Assembly: GCA_002633005.1 (NCBI GenBank)
Contig: NMRA01000291.1
Coordinates: forward strand, 62,001 to 126,000
Source: Phoronis australis
Taxonomy: Eukaryota; Phoronida; Phoronidae
Direction of reading: 5' to 3'
Length of the DNA stretch: 64,000 nucleotides
The notes under the pieces are model-generated. The model did not search any database and was not told the origin of the DNA. It saw nothing but the letters and a program-made list of their open reading frames with translations. Position numbers and translations under genes: made by a program. The stretch's first letter is position 1. Every line of letters begins with the position of its first letter. Positions 24,301 through 36,450 of the stretch are shown here, piece after piece.

Positions 24301-27300
24301 ACATGCGCAATGCGTAGTTCGTTTGCGCTGCAAATCCGCTATTAGTTCAGGTTCTGGTCTGTACCCCTAATCACATTCTACTGTTCACCTGTTAAGAGCG
24401 ATCATTTACTGCTCAGTGTCTCATCCAGTTCAAACAAATACAATGCAAAGTCAAACTATATGTCGTTTTTGTTGCGTCAACTGTGAACCAGTTGTAATAA
24501 TTTTAGAATTTTTTAGAATGTATTTTTTTAATTTCCCTGTCCTTCTTTTATGATGTTGCAAACTTTTCTAGCCTGAAGCAAATTACGCGGACACTACAGT
24601 GTTTTCAGTGAACATTTTACAAGACCCAGTTGCATAAAACTTATCAGGTGGATAACAACAATATCTCACTAATCTCATTATTACTCTCTATGTAACCATT
24701 GTTGAACACTGCTTTTGATGCCATGCAATACTCAGGCTTACCCAGTGGATAAATGTCGGAAGTTTTGTGCAACCCAGCCGTGTTTGGAAGCCCTGGACGT
24801 TTTGACGATGCCTGGAGCTTCGTTTATTTATCTGTTATTTTGAATCAATGTTAATTCACATTGATGAGCAATTTTGGTAATATCACTTTTCAAAGTGGTA
24901 ATGCAAACACAGAATATTTATTGTTCACCAAATGTCGTTTGAATGTAACTGGCTCTCGTGTCACTTATATGATCTCCCCTGCCTTTTCTGTAGAGTGTTC
25001 GGAGTAAACCAAAGGAGGCAACAGTAGGTGATAGACTGTAATGACACCTGTAGCATAAATCTTGAGTTATGTGCCGTACCCAGCATGCACCTCAACTTAG
25101 GCCTTTGTTTATGATCTTGACTAAATGCCCATTAATTCTGTGACACATTCAGCTGTTGACAACTTTTGCTTTTCTTGTGCTCAATTTGAATTCACTAATC
25201 AACCCTTGATTTTTATTAAATAGCTGTAGCAACCGTTGCTAGGTGTGCCTGTGAGCAATTTGCACTATACCAGCATTAACATATTACTGTTGGTGAAGTA
25301 ACCATTACTTCTTTGATTCTTCTTGTTTTAAACTTTGACATCCTCATTTCATGCAGCGTTACTGTCAGCCCTGAAACTATCATCAAATATTTGTGCAATT
25401 ATGTTTTTCTTTTAATTTTAGTTCATGTGTCGAGGTATATTTTCCTAATTGGTCAACGTTTCTGTCAATTACTAAATTATTGCTGTTGCTTAAAAGTATT
25501 TCCAAAGTCTATTATTATTACTTTGTTGATTGTAATAGTAGACATAAGAAGCTGAGTTTCACATTAATTCTGTGTGCTTAGTTCGGTATGTTACTCTTAC
25601 ATTGAAAATGGGTAAAATTTACATTTTTAAAATAGAGATGTGAATATTTCTCATAAAACTTACTGAGAATAAAGCTCTTTTAGTTCCTGTTAACATGTGC
25701 AAGGTTGGTATATTGTGGGAGTTACCACAAAGCAGTCTCTGCAAGAGTTGTTTAAGACAGTGATCTGTGTCATCTTGGACACTGTTCAGTTATGTAACAA
25801 CTAAGGAAGTGTACTGGGTTTATGCTCATTGTCCCTTTAACTGACAAAAGGATTTTCTGGGGTTAGAATGGAGGACTTTCAAATGGCATGGTGGTGATTG
25901 ATCACATGAGACTGGATACTAATGACCTCTAGTGGACGAGGAGTCAAATTCACTTTTGTGTTAATTTTTATGGCATAAGAATGTTCTTCTACATGAGAAG
26001 AATCCTACTTTGACATCTTCACTGGTAGAGATTGGGCAACTCGATCGGTTTGCTTACATCAAAATCTGTCTCATTGATTAAGGACATTATGCTGTTGTAG
26101 TTAATTACATTGCCTCTGGCTGCTCATGTTATCGTTGTCTAGGTAATCAGACCCATAATAAATACACTGGGGGCAACAATAAGATTTTAAATTTTTTTGT
26201 TTTAAATGTTCTCATGTAGCATATTAGAATAGTTTGTAAAAAGTATGTGTTTAGGTTTTTGAATTTTTGAAAATTGGGCAACAAATATGACTTACAACCT
26301 AAAACTTTTGAATAATGTTGCCATATTATGCTCCTCAGTAAGTCTGCTGGGTTTGCAACATAATTGGGCCAGTTAACAAACCAGTAGGCAGCAGTTGGAT
26401 TCTAAGGTAAGCCAAATGTCATGGCACAGTTCTTGGCATGTATGCCACCCTCTTCAATGAATAAGCACTTGATGGTGTACAAATTCACCAGAGTCCTACA
26501 ATCAGCCACTTTCTGAAAGTTTCCTATTGATGCTAAACAGTACCAAGAAGTAATTGACCTTCTGGCATTAGTCTGTTATGAAACTTCAGCTGCCTTTGTG
26601 GGTTAGATTAGTTTATGATAATGAGCAACTGTTTTGAGCTAATGAATTATGGTCAAAATGTTTTATTCCTTCAAGTTAATTATAGAAACAGGTTCATTTA
26701 TTGTAATCTTTCAAATCAGGCAAATTTTCAGTTGTATAGTGTATGCCAGACTTGGGTTTTGTATCCATCATCAACATGGAAGACATTTTGACAACTAAAA
26801 ATAAACTTTATATTTTGAAAACCCAATGAAAATTACCAATTTGGTTTACCCTGCGTTTGTTCCCTATAGAAAGATGCTTTTTCTTAGAAGGTGACATGCT
26901 TTTATTTACCACCATGTGTGTTTATATTTCATTTGAACCTTAAGAAGGAACAGCAGACAGACATGTGTCATTTATAAATGTCAAGGGAGACCCCTATTTT
27001 CTGGAAACAGTAACTAGTGGTCGGTTAATGACTATCTATAAGCTTCATGTCATACATAGTAGCTTCTACAGGAACAAAACTTGTTTATTTTTTTAAACTT
27101 AAAAAACAAAGTTGTGGTATTCTTGCTAATGGTACAGAGTTTTAAGTCCCAGTGCCATTGGTTTTGAAGTGTATTACGATAAGAAGTGGCATATTTCATT
27201 TAGCAGGTTCCCATTTGGTGATGTTCATAACCATTCTTATAAGTTGATCATGTGGAGAGTTTGAGTATAAGCTAGCTTAACTAAAATGATCGATTTTTAC

Positions 27301-30300
27301 CCTGGCGCCAAGTTCCCATAAGGCAGTTAAAATTATGAATTAGGTTGTTTTTTTGATAGAAAAGGGAAGGAACACATGCCAACAAGCAGGTGAGAATCAA
27401 TTTTGATGATTTTTAATGACAATCTTCGGCAATACAATAATAATTTGTGACATTATGTTGGTTATTTTATTTGGGTTTAGTGGGTTATGATTAATATTCT
27501 GACATTTCATGGTAATAACCAAGATATTCTATCATCTGGCAAAATATTAAGTAGGCTCCATTGTACTATCTTTTAGGGGGTCTACCGGACATTTTTTATG
27601 TCTCTGCTGGTCACGCCTTGCTTAATATACATGCACGTATTGAGACCTGGCGTGCGCCTATATGTGAGCCTACACCTGTTTCTAGAATTAGGTGCATGAA
27701 CCAGTGTTTGAAACATTTAAAGCCGTATTTTGCCATGTTGAGCTGGCTAAAACAAATAATAATTGAATCGAGGCTTTTACTCCCATGAAATTGGCCTCAT
27801 GGTATTCCTTACCATGATAGGGTTCTATTTCTGCTACTAAGAAGAACATTGACACCATTACCGACTTAAAGGGTGAGAAATATAATATGAAAACGATTTA
27901 ATGAGAGTAAAAGGTCTTATTTGATTTTCATTTTTAGCCAGGTAAACTGGGCGAGATGCAGTTTTATGTAAAACAAAGGAGCAAATTTGTTAAAATGTGA
28001 CACATGACGGTAGATATGTATTCAATTTAACACTATGTTGTCTGCCATAATAATCGTGAACACTAAGACGAGGAGAACGTGCAAGATTGAGGCATGCACA
28101 CATACAAAGGAATAATGACATGAACCAATATGAGTGAAGCTAACGCACATGACTGTGTGCTGAAACGCTATTTTTTTTAAAGAGTATTATATCGGATATA
28201 GGTGCATGGACCTAATGCACATGTGCCGTAGTGTACAGTTTGGCTTCTCTTCTATTTAGATTCTGCAGGACTGCTGGTTTGCAGAAAATGATATCACTGG
28301 GTTTATTGTTTGCTGTTATTTTTTAATTTTCCAGATCTTGTATTTATCCCTTTAGGGTTTAGAAATAAATTAGTACAGAGCATACAATATGTGATGATTT
28401 ATGTCCAGGGCATTTGAATTGAAAAAATTACGCTCGTTATAAACCCTGTTTCAGCCAGAAGACTTTTGATTTATACTGTTTACCTGCAGAGAAAAGTCTG
28501 TTTTTGGTCACGTATTTCGAAGGGCAAGATTCTTGTGAGAACAAGATCGCACATCTCACAAAATCATGCAAGACCACGCTACACGGCTCGAGTGAAAAAT
28601 TAAGTGTTTCTCAGCTCTTACGTGCATACATTAGCAGAAAAGCTGCCATTTAGGTTATTGGTTGGAGAGGCGGGAATTATTAAGAAAGTTTATGTTTTGC
28701 ATTCCAAGCGAAGGTTTCTTGCCACAAGTGTCCCGCGCGCGAGAGTCTTGTTCACAGAGCATGTCCCTGGTCTGGTAATTACAGACTGCCTGTTCTGCTC
28801 AATCCCAAGGAACCTCTTGTTAGTAAGGAACGTAAGCCCAGACAAATTTCTTATTTGTAAGTGGCAGATGTGAGTTTTTTTGAGAGTAAGCAGGTTTTTA
28901 GCAGGTTTAAAGATCAATAGCTTGCAATCAGCTGAACGTGGATGATCATTTATGATAAAATTTTGAAAATCTTGGGAAGGATGTTAAATTTGGTATACTA
29001 GACACAAAAAATAAAAAGGAATGGCTGCTTCGTTGCAGTGTTGTACATCGTCACAGTGTCATCTTGTTTCAGGATCTTTCTTACAAGGATCGCCACTGGC
29101 ATGAGGGTTGCTTCAAGTGTTTCGACTGTCAGAACTCACTGGTTGACCAGCCGTTTGCCACCAAGGAGGATCGTCTTTACTGTGCTGACTGCTATGACAA
29201 GAACTTTGCACCCGTCTGTGACATGTGCAATGACCTGTTTCGTGCTGGTAACTATTCCCATGTGTTTTCCAACTGGTGTTACTATTTAGACATTGTATTC
29301 TTCTGATATTAATTTTGAGAATTGAGAGGATGGAAATTTTTGTTTGTGTGAAAAAAGACCAATACTCTCAGTGTGTCTACCTGTTGGAGGAAATTATTTA
29401 GTGAATCTTGGGAAATTTTTTCCTGAAAATTGTTACTGTAACTCACCTGTTGAGTACATAATATGGAGAAAAGTCAAATTTTATTTTTAAAATTTTTCTA
29501 TGAAAATAAACTTCTGCCAAATTCTATATATATGCAGTACTTTTACACCTGTATGTAATATACACCATACGCAAATATACACTAAATTGTAAATGTAAGT
29601 TTACATCTCGGTCGTATGGGGAATAGAAAAGCAATACTTCTGCTCAGTACTCTATACAGTTCGCAACAAAGTCGACACAAGCATTGTATGGTAATAAAGA
29701 GAAGATTCTTCAGAACAGCTGCCTTGAATATGGGTTAGCTCTGAGGCTCGGCTATCTTTTCCTTTGGGACTGCTCGCAAACGGCAAGTTTTGTTGTGAAA
29801 GATTGACTATAGGCAAATCCTACTTAATAATGAAATTTTCAAAGATGAAGGGTGGTTTGAAAATTGTCAAATGGCAGATTTCCTTCTATAGGCTTACCTA
29901 TTTTGCGAGGTGTTCCTCGAACATATTAGAAATGAATAAGACAATCCACCATTCCACCTGTCACGCTAGAGACAAGTCCTAATGAATGGTATTTGGTAAC
30001 TGCAGAGTTGGTAACCTGGTGGAGTTATGAAAGCAAGTGTTTTCCTGTTCTCAGTACATATTTAAGTGAAATTAGCACAGTCACAGTTTGATAAGTCATG
30101 CTGCACAAAATTTCAACAAGGTCATCACTTGAATGATGATGAATTTGATATTTCCTAATTGTGGCAGTCTTAGTGTTGCTTTCAGTGGAAGTTGCATATC
30201 AGTGATTGCATCCAAAATATTGTTCACGGTTCCAGTATTCGATTATTTTTTGGTTTGTGATTACTAATACTGGTTATATCATCAGTGATGTAAACACAGC

Positions 30301-33300
30301 TGGATTGGCCGCATCACGTTCATGGCATGCTGGCTTTTGAAAATTCAGCGTTCAAAGTGAACTAAAAACCTTTTCAAAATGAACCGAAAAGTTGATTTGT
30401 CCTGATCAAGTTATAAGTATGCCTATTGTAGCTCTTATAGGGATATTGCATATCCAGTGAAACGGTGATATTCAAAAGCTGTGAAAGTCTCACCCAGCAA
30501 CAGCAGCAGCAGCGTCAGCAGCAGCAGCAGCAGCATAAGCAGCGCCATCAGCAACAGCAGCAGCCGCAGCACTGACCAACATTTTAATAAAAGACCATGC
30601 CAAACCACTTGTACCAGAGGATCTTTTTACATTTAAAGGGAAGTGTTGTTGGTTTTAGAAGAAATGAGATCAAAGAACATTTGTAATAGCACGTAATCTT
30701 GCTTTTACGCCCGTGCGCCAGGTATATACCGTATTTGCATGTGTGTAAATTTGCATTTACTCGCTGTCTGGAGGTGGTGTAATTATACACCCAAGTGTAG
30801 CTTTACACCCGGGTATATTCTCATTTATATATCAAAAATTCACCCCGTACATAAATATGCACTCGTGTGTAAATATGCTCTTGGATGTAAACACCATCAT
30901 GTGAATGGCGAGGCGACAAATTGCAACAACAGTTGGTATTTGCAAGCAGCCTTCAAAAGTAGAACAAAATGTCAATTTTCCGAATTATTTTAGTTGTGAA
31001 ATGAATAAAGAATTACATTCAGGCACAGTCTCCACCTTTCAGGTCAAAACCTTCAGCATGTTACATGTTGTAAAAAATGGAGTTTCGCTGATCTGCTGGT
31101 ATGATTGGTCAGGTGATTGACTTGATTGACAGCTTTTTTATAGTTAGAGAAAAGTGTGGGAAGAAAACTGGTAGTGATAGAACCCCAATAGTGGATGGGG
31201 AAACACCAGTTGTATAGTTATGGGGAAGTGAATGTTTGTAAATTCAATTTGACCGTGTCATTGTAAGTGAACGTGATCTTCTATGTGATGCAAATTATTT
31301 TGCGTATAGATTTTATTGGATGAAAATGAAGCATTTGGTCTGGGAATGCAAATGATTTTAATTAATTCCTTTCAAGTTCATGAAGTGAAACATTCATGAC
31401 ATGAAAATCAAAAAAGGGATAGAAAATTGTGTAAAATTCTAAGAAAAAAATCTCATTGTTAGAGTCATATTGCAAGTTCATGTATGTGGTTATGTTTTGG
31501 AAATAATTATTAGCATTATCCATATTACTAACATCTGATCTCCCGTGCCTTTAGGGATTTTTCTAGATGATAGCGGGTTTTCTGAATTACTGATATCAAT
31601 CTGCCTTATATGTTGTTAAGTGTTCCCCTGCAGTCTTTTGTCAAGCATCACTGACCCGATCAACAGTTATTTACCAAGTTTCACGGAGTTAATATCTAAG
31701 TCATGATGGCTCATGCAGCAATCGCTCTGCAACAGAAATGGAACTTAGAGCAGTGCGCTTGGCTAACGTGGGATGTTGTCTGCAGCAGTTCTTATTGACA
31801 AAGTTCATGATTCGTGGAACTGGCCCATTTCTAATTTCTTATCTTCTGACTGGCCGGGGAAAATAACGTGTAATGAAATGAAAATTGTTTACACGAAAAC
31901 ACATGAAAAATGAAAATGCGATGTGATTCAATGTTGTCTTTCAATACAGATGGTAATATTTATAACTGAATAGAGATCTAGATAATGGATAATGTTTGCT
32001 ATACACAAACACCAGTAATAGCAATGTTGAATGCACTGTAATGATGTATATTTTACAGGTATGAAGAAGTTTGAGTACAAGGGCCGTCAGTACCATGAGC
32101 ACTGTTTCACCTGCTTGGTGTGTAAGAAGCCTATTGGTAACCAGAAGTTCATCCCACGGGACTCCGACGTTGTCTGCGTACCCTGCTTTGAGGATCAGTT
32201 TGCGCAGAAATGCAAGAAGTGCTCCGGGGTGAGTGTCGCATTGATTTATTAAATTTACTAGTGATAAAAGGGTCTCACTTTCTCTCCAAAGCTATAGATT
32301 TGTCCTTAAGTTTCAGGAAAATATTCCTACTGTCTGAAATTATGATTTTGACAGCAAACAGTTAGAATTATCTATTAAATTAGGAACAGTCTCTAGTGTT
32401 TGGGACATTGATATTCCACCAGAAGTTGAATTTTCTTAATTCTTAAGATTGGGACGTGGACGATTTCAGCAGTCATCGTATTTCTCAAATGTCGGACACA
32501 CCATTTTTATCAACAGAATCTGAAACTAGACTTGGCAGTTAGTCCTTGTAAATAGCAGATAACGCAACGTTTTCATGTGTCCCCATAACTTGTAATATTG
32601 AAATGAGGATGGATTGTTTTCCTGACTTATGTTTTTGTTGAACTGAAGCCAGTGGTTGTGAAAAAAGGCACGTTCATGCCATGAATCATACGCTTACACA
32701 AAAGTCACGCATTTCTAAAGATATGCGTGACTTTTCACCCTCGTCCTTCTGAGCTGCGCTTTTACTGGGGTCAAAGAGAGCGCGGTGCCAGAGGCGGACT
32801 CAGTTGTGATGACCACATTGTCTGGTGCGAGCAAGACCCAATTAAGTGTAATTACCCGACCATAAACTGTAGTAAACACCTCTGCCTGCACATACTGGCG
32901 AATTTTCAAAATGCATATTTAACCAACAGTTTTTGTTAAAAACAAATACCACAGCTGTATTCAGATGAAAAAAAGAACCAAGTTTGGTTTTCGATTTTTA
33001 AAAATCTATGAACCATAAGCTAAAAACTACAAACATTGGGTACGATTGAAGATAAACGACTGTGTGTATTGATATACTCGGTGATTTACAAACACTGATC
33101 AGAGTTAACAATATCAAGTGGATTATTCTTTTAATATACAATTAAGCTACATTGAAACATCTATAAACAACACACAGTGACTAAAGTAGATGTTAATTAC
33201 TTTTAAAACATCGCTTATGGCCCAATGCATGCTGAACTACTTACTCCAGGAGAAGTACACTTAAACCGAAAAACTGCTATTCTCGGAAATGCGCCAATTT

Positions 33301-36300
33301 CGATAGTTAGCTTGTAGTTGTAATGGAACACCTGTGAAGACGTGTAGTTTTGTTTGCTGTGACATGTTTGGTGTAGCTGTAATCTGGAAAGTTCAGGGAT
33401 AGGTTCACAATTAACTGACTCCTAAGTTGTTTTGATACTTCGTTTAAACACAAAATAAAAAGATAGCAACCCTAACCGGTAAGAAAAAACAAGTAGACAG
33501 GAGTATTAAAATAAAGTAACGAAAACAGGAATGAAAAATATTTAAAACCAACGTTCCTTTGGGAAGTGGCCCTTTGTCAAGATTAATGCAAATTAACTTT
33601 TTAGTCTTTTTGTAATATTTAAAATGTACCAAGTTAAAACTTCTCTCTATATTGCAGGCTTTAACTCTGTGCAAATGCCAGAGAAAAACAATTTGGGTTT
33701 AATAACGACTACCATTGTTAAGAAAGTTACAAAGTGTTAGCTATTGCCTTGCCACTTCATGAGCTCAGGTCTACATCGATACAAAGGGCATGCTGAGGCA
33801 TAATGTGAAAGTTGACTGGGGCTTAGGGAATCAGAGTGGTGACCAGTGTAAGCTGTAAGCCAGAAATTCGTCACCGTTCTTTTCAATGTGAACCCAGCAA
33901 AGTGGTGCTATTCCCATAAGGGATTTGTAGGGACACTGTTTCGAGTTCAAAGTATTTGTCACAAGGACAATTGCCAACATGAAAGTTGAATCAGCGATCC
34001 CTAACTGGCACGTGTTCATTAACGTTCAACAAGTGGTACAATTTAAAACTGTCTCATTGACCTTGGCATTCACAGATGTGATCAATGTTTCAGCTGTGCC
34101 GTGAATCAAGTTGCCCAACTGTCACCTGGGTTTAGGGTCAAGTACCTCTTCTAAGTCTGATAGTGGAGTTGTAGAGAGTGCAGTGGCAGTGATAAAGGTG
34201 TTACATTGGCCTAAATTAGTGGCATGGTAAACTGTAGGGCAATAAACCTGGTTTTAACCAAATATTTATTTGATGATTATGTAGCCTTAATTCAACAATG
34301 CACATGTGGGGGATTCTCACCAGGCAAGAAGTTAGAGGCTTTAGGGCAATTTTATTGATGCAGATTTGAAATCACTTTGTGCAGCCTGCCTGCAGACAGA
34401 ATTGCAGCTAGAGTAAACTTCATCTGAGTAAATTAGTTAGCACTGAGGAGAGCGTTATCTTCTCAGAATCTTCACGTATATATTGAGCTAGTTGCCCTGT
34501 TCTCAACTTCCCGTATACATCCTCTCATAGATCTGTAATCCAGGACAAAACCACTGCTACCCCTTTGGGCGGAGTTACTAGTTAGCCATAAATGGTCTAA
34601 TGGTGCACTAGTGGCCATCTATTCAGTCAATCTTTTGCTGTGTTCTGGTCATTAAAGGGGATTAATAGAGTTAATAGTTCGGGACAACAGATAAATCACA
34701 AAATTGAGACGAATAAAGAATCAAACAACTAGTACGAATGGAAGTACTTTATTCTCTAACTGATAGGTGTCACTCTATAACAATAGAGGTTGTCAGGACT
34801 ACCCTGATGAATGCATGAGTGCAGAAAAGTGTTGTTCTTGAAATGAGGTCAGCACTTATTGTTAAGTTAATGATGTTTGTCAGTGTGTACACCATGCCAA
34901 GAATTGTAGCCGAGATGACACTTCCTCAATTTCCAAGTGTTGTTTTATGATTCTTGGTAATTGACCCATTATGTTGTGTGCCTAGCAGAATTAATGAAGC
35001 AGAATAGTGGCTGCAGCCACACGTGGACTTCTTTCTAGTTTTAGGGGATAAAAGTCACATTTCTTGTCCAATTTTCAAAATTCAAAAATCTAACCACATA
35101 ATACTTTTTACAAACTATTCAAATATCCTATGTAAAAACATTCAATATTATAGTTTTAAAATAGTATTGTCGCCCCCAGTGTTTACTACCCTGTTTATGA
35201 TGGGCAATTACACGCGCCTCATTACCCAAGTTAACCTCCAGAGAATGATCTTTGAAGATAGCAGCAGATTTTAAGGTTAGTAAACTGAACTGGTGAGTTG
35301 CCCATTCTCGACTGGTGAGCGTGTCATTGTAGGATTCTTTTCAGTCGACATCTGAGTCTGGTTGATCATTGTTTTATCTGAGTCTGTATATTGCTAGGTA
35401 ATCAATAAGGGTGGTGTGACCTACAAGGGCGACTCGTTCCACCGTGACTGCTTCACCTGCACTAACTGTAACAAGGAACTGCACGGACAAAAGTTCACGT
35501 CTAAGGAGGACCAACCCTACTGCGCTGACTGCTTCGGACAGCTGTTTGCTAAGAAGTGTTGCCGCTGTTCCGAACCCATTTCTGGTAACAAACAAGCTTT
35601 CCTAATTGGCCTCACTGACATCCAATGTTTTTAATTACTTTGTTCCCAGACATGTTGAGAAAGCAAAACATAGTGATGAGACCTTAGGTGGGCAAGCTGG
35701 GTTGAGATTTTTTTATTTCGCTTTATTTGATCAGTATTTTGGTTTCCATATATTGGCTTCCATTTCACTTTTGTTTCAACAGTAGTCAACCATTTGGGAA
35801 AAAACTAATGCCAAAGACAAGTGCCAATACACATTTCATTTTCTTCTGATATTGTTTCACTGAAAGAGTCAAGACAAAGAGTTACTATGGATTTACCTGA
35901 GAACCGAAACCTAATGTACAATTTTTGCTAATTTTCTTGTATTTCTTCTTGTACAAATGACCTTCACCTAACTTTTCATGAGGAATTCAGTTTCAGAACC
36001 CAAACAGTTTGAAAAATCCCTAAATTTAGTCTACATTATTTTAGCCTGTGTTTTATTGATGTAAAATCATTGCTAATGCACTGTTTTTGATAAACAAGCT
36101 TCTTGACAACAGTGGTTCGGGTACAGATCTATAAAGGTTCTACGACACAGGACGAGTTTCTAATGCGCTGAGTTTTGCTACATTCTATTGATAAAATATT
36201 TCTATTGCATGTCACTGCATGCTTGGCAGAGGCATTGGCGTGAAGCAGAGGAATTATTGGACTTTCGTTTGATATCCATTTTTCTCACACCTGTGCAGGT

Positions 36301-36450
36301 ATTAGTGGGGGAACCAAGTACATCTCGTTCGAGGACCGCCACTGGCACAGTCAGTGCTTTGTATGCTACAAGTGTAACGAGTCCATGGTGGGCCGAGGAT
36401 TCCTCACAAACGGCGCCGAAATCCTGTGTCCCGACTGCGGCAAGAATTAA
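9238..36450 (+). CDS. LIM-only protein, Limpet / four-and-a-half-LIM type (spliced, six exons)
   Basis: Joined exons 9238-9312, 22213-22413, 29073-29247, 32059-32228, 35398-35584 and 36299-36450 give 960 nt (319 aa) with all phases compatible. The product has a zinc-finger half LIM followed by four complete LIM domains. Their anchors are CEEC...HWHEGC...YCADC, CDMC...YHEHC...VCVPC, CKKC...FHRDC...YCADC and CCRC...HWHSQC...LCPDC. LIM domains are double zinc fingers that scaffold protein complexes; FHL/Limpet proteins act at muscle Z-discs, focal adhesions and as transcriptional cofactors. The first LIM exon (SGEYTKAMDENFH...) resembles Drosophila Limpet, whose longer forms carry a PET domain and a further LIM upstream. 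No PET exon was found, so those exons probably lie left of the window. The five LIM exons are near certain; the 9238 first exon is inferred. The protein ends CPDCGKN, typical of the family. Confidence 0.85.
14800..15220. repeat. ~101-bp tandem repeat, about four units in an alternating dimer pattern
   Basis: Units anchored on GAGTTTGATCCAGAATCCAA start near 14808, 14910, 15008 and 15110, and a degenerate GTTTGATAC marks 15208. Alternate units are more alike than neighbours: one type carries GGTGAGATT.GAGCATGT and the other GATGAGGTAAGTCAATGTG. A dimer of about 200 bp was therefore duplicated after the monomers diverged. Confidence 0.85.
17308..17467. repeat. 40-bp minisatellite, four perfect copies
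   Basis: A 40-bp unit beginning CTGGTAATAACATGG is repeated four times without a mismatch from 17308 to 17467. Perfect identity implies very recent expansion, so the copy number is likely to vary between individuals. Confidence 0.95.
21637..21840. repeat. Two short perfect palindromes in a MITE-like stretch
   Basis: ATCGGATACAAAATG (21637-21651) pairs perfectly with 21666-21680. TACTTGGCGGAA (21814-21825) pairs with 21829-21840 across an AAA loop. Between them is A-rich sequence with a TTTCGTGAAAATCGG motif. The structure suggests a small non-autonomous element, but no outer ends were resolved. Confidence 0.5.
22213..22413 (+). CDS. LIM gene exon: half LIM plus start of LIM1
   Basis: Acceptor TCTTTCCAG|TTG, donor AAG|GTTTGT, 67 codons, phase 0 at both ends. 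It encodes LIFSGEYTKAMDENFH, then HFGCYHC...YCIPCF, and the CEEC that opens the next LIM. The upstream CxxC of this first LIM is missing from the exon, so a preceding LIM exon in a long isoform would supply it. Confidence 0.95.
22939..23145 (+). pseudogene. THAP domain, first half, in transposon copy 1
   Basis: From ATG 22939 the frame reads MSAKKTYGGYTC, then VPGCFKN, LSFYVFP, LREKWINNIRR and SGRF-like residues, the first two thirds of a THAP finger. Copy 2 has one extra residue between the first two cysteines, so this copy lost 3 nt. The frame then enters the inserted sequence at 23129 and stops at 23145. Confidence 0.75.
23129..23887 (+). mobile_element. Insertion splitting the THAP domain (copy 1)
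   Basis: A 0.76-kb block from TAGTAGGCAACACG to GTAATTGCCT separates the two THAP halves. It contains a GTAGCCCCT / AGGGGCTAC hairpin near its left end and a GACGCTAGCG tandem motif near 23521-23548. It aligns with 56076-56825 in the other copy, where a direct repeat flanks it. Here the right-hand repeat is partly lost. Confidence 0.6.
23888..24037 (+). pseudogene. THAP domain, second half, in transposon copy 1
   Basis: CAT at 23888 opens HRVCSEHFPGGKKTYENN, then PTEFPLK: the cysteine-histidine ligands and C-terminal strand of a THAP finger. The frame continues with a Ser/Thr/Lys-rich stretch and stops at 24037. It completes the domain begun at 22939 once the intervening block is ignored. 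Confidence 0.75.
29073..29247 (+). CDS. LIM gene exon: most of LIM1 and start of LIM2
   Basis: Acceptor TTGTTTCAG|GAT, donor GCTG|GTAACT, 175 nt, phase 0 in and phase 1 out. It encodes DLSYKDRHWHEGCFKC, then NSLVDQPFATKEDRLYCADC and CDMCNDLFRA, matching the FHL/Limpet family closely. Confidence 0.95.
29248..32058 (+). other. LIM gene intron with CAG microsatellite
   Basis: A 2.8 kb intron. It contains the interrupted CAG repeat at 30495-30570 and an AT-rich stretch near 30725-30895 with repeated GTGTAAATATGC-type motifs and two ATTTGCAT octamers (near 30733 and 30750). No exon was recognised. Confidence 0.6.
30495..30570 (+). repeat. Interrupted CAG/CAA trinucleotide microsatellite
   Basis: About 25 CAG-type triplets interrupted by CAA, CGT, CAT, AAG and CCG variants. 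It lies in an intron with no supported frame around it, so it is read as non-coding. Confidence 0.9.
32059..32228 (+). CDS. LIM gene exon: LIM2 core and start of LIM3
   Basis: Acceptor ATTTTACAG|GTATG, donor TCCGGG|GTGAGT, 170 nt, phase 1 in and phase 0 out. It encodes GMKKFEYKGRQYHEHCFTC, IGNQKFIPRDSDVVCVPCF and CKKCSG, with every LIM zinc ligand present. Confidence 0.95.
32229..35397 (+). other. LIM gene intron, no recognised feature
   Basis: 3.2 kb of AT-rich sequence without a recognisable exon, RNA gene or transposon end. Short ORFs here show no family signature. Confidence 0.6.
35398..35584 (+). CDS. LIM gene exon: LIM3 core and start of LIM4
   Basis: Acceptor TTGCTAG|GTAATC, donor TTCTG|GTAACA, 187 nt, phase 0 in and phase 1 out. 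It encodes VINKGGVTYKGDSFHRDC, LHGQKFTSKEDQPYCADCF and CCRCSEPISG. The acceptor leaves V-I-N at the junction, as in related proteins. Confidence 0.95.
35585..36298 (+). other. Last LIM gene intron
   Basis: 714 bp, AT-rich, ending in CACACCTGTGCAG. Nothing else was recognised. Confidence 0.7.
36299..36450 (+). CDS. LIM gene terminal coding exon: LIM4
   Basis: Acceptor CTGTGCAG|GTATT, stop TAA at 36448-36450, 152 nt. It encodes GISGGTKYISFEDRHWHSQC, SMVGRGFLTNGAEILCPDC and GKN-stop, the canonical C-terminus of FHL/Limpet proteins. Confidence 0.95.

Larger units (their letters stand above)
22830..24343 (+). mobile_element. THAP transposon with AATAGCGG termini, copy 1
   Basis: An 18-bp perfect terminal inverted repeat, AATAGCGGATTTGCAGCG at the left and its reverse complement ending at 24343, encloses 1514 bp. 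An almost identical element sits at 55774-57286 on the same strand. It carries a THAP domain split in two (22939-23128 and 23888-24037) by a 0.75-kb insertion. No clear target-site duplication was found, so the superfamily (P-like or another THAP-bearing group) is left open. No catalytic domain is visible; it is non-autonomous. Confidence 0.85.
22414..29072 (+). other. LIM gene intron with a THAP transposon
   Basis: A 6.7 kb intron. It contains the 1.51-kb THAP element at 22830-24343. From 24344 to 29072 I see AT-rich sequence with no recognised exon or RNA gene. Confidence 0.7.

Noticed and set aside
30495-30570. CAG repeat as a polyglutamine-coding exon
   Set aside because: It lies in a LIM intron, without splice sites or a conserved frame around it.
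35374-35595. Minus-strand ORF over the LIM3 exon
   Set aside because: It is an antisense shadow of a clearly conserved LIM exon.
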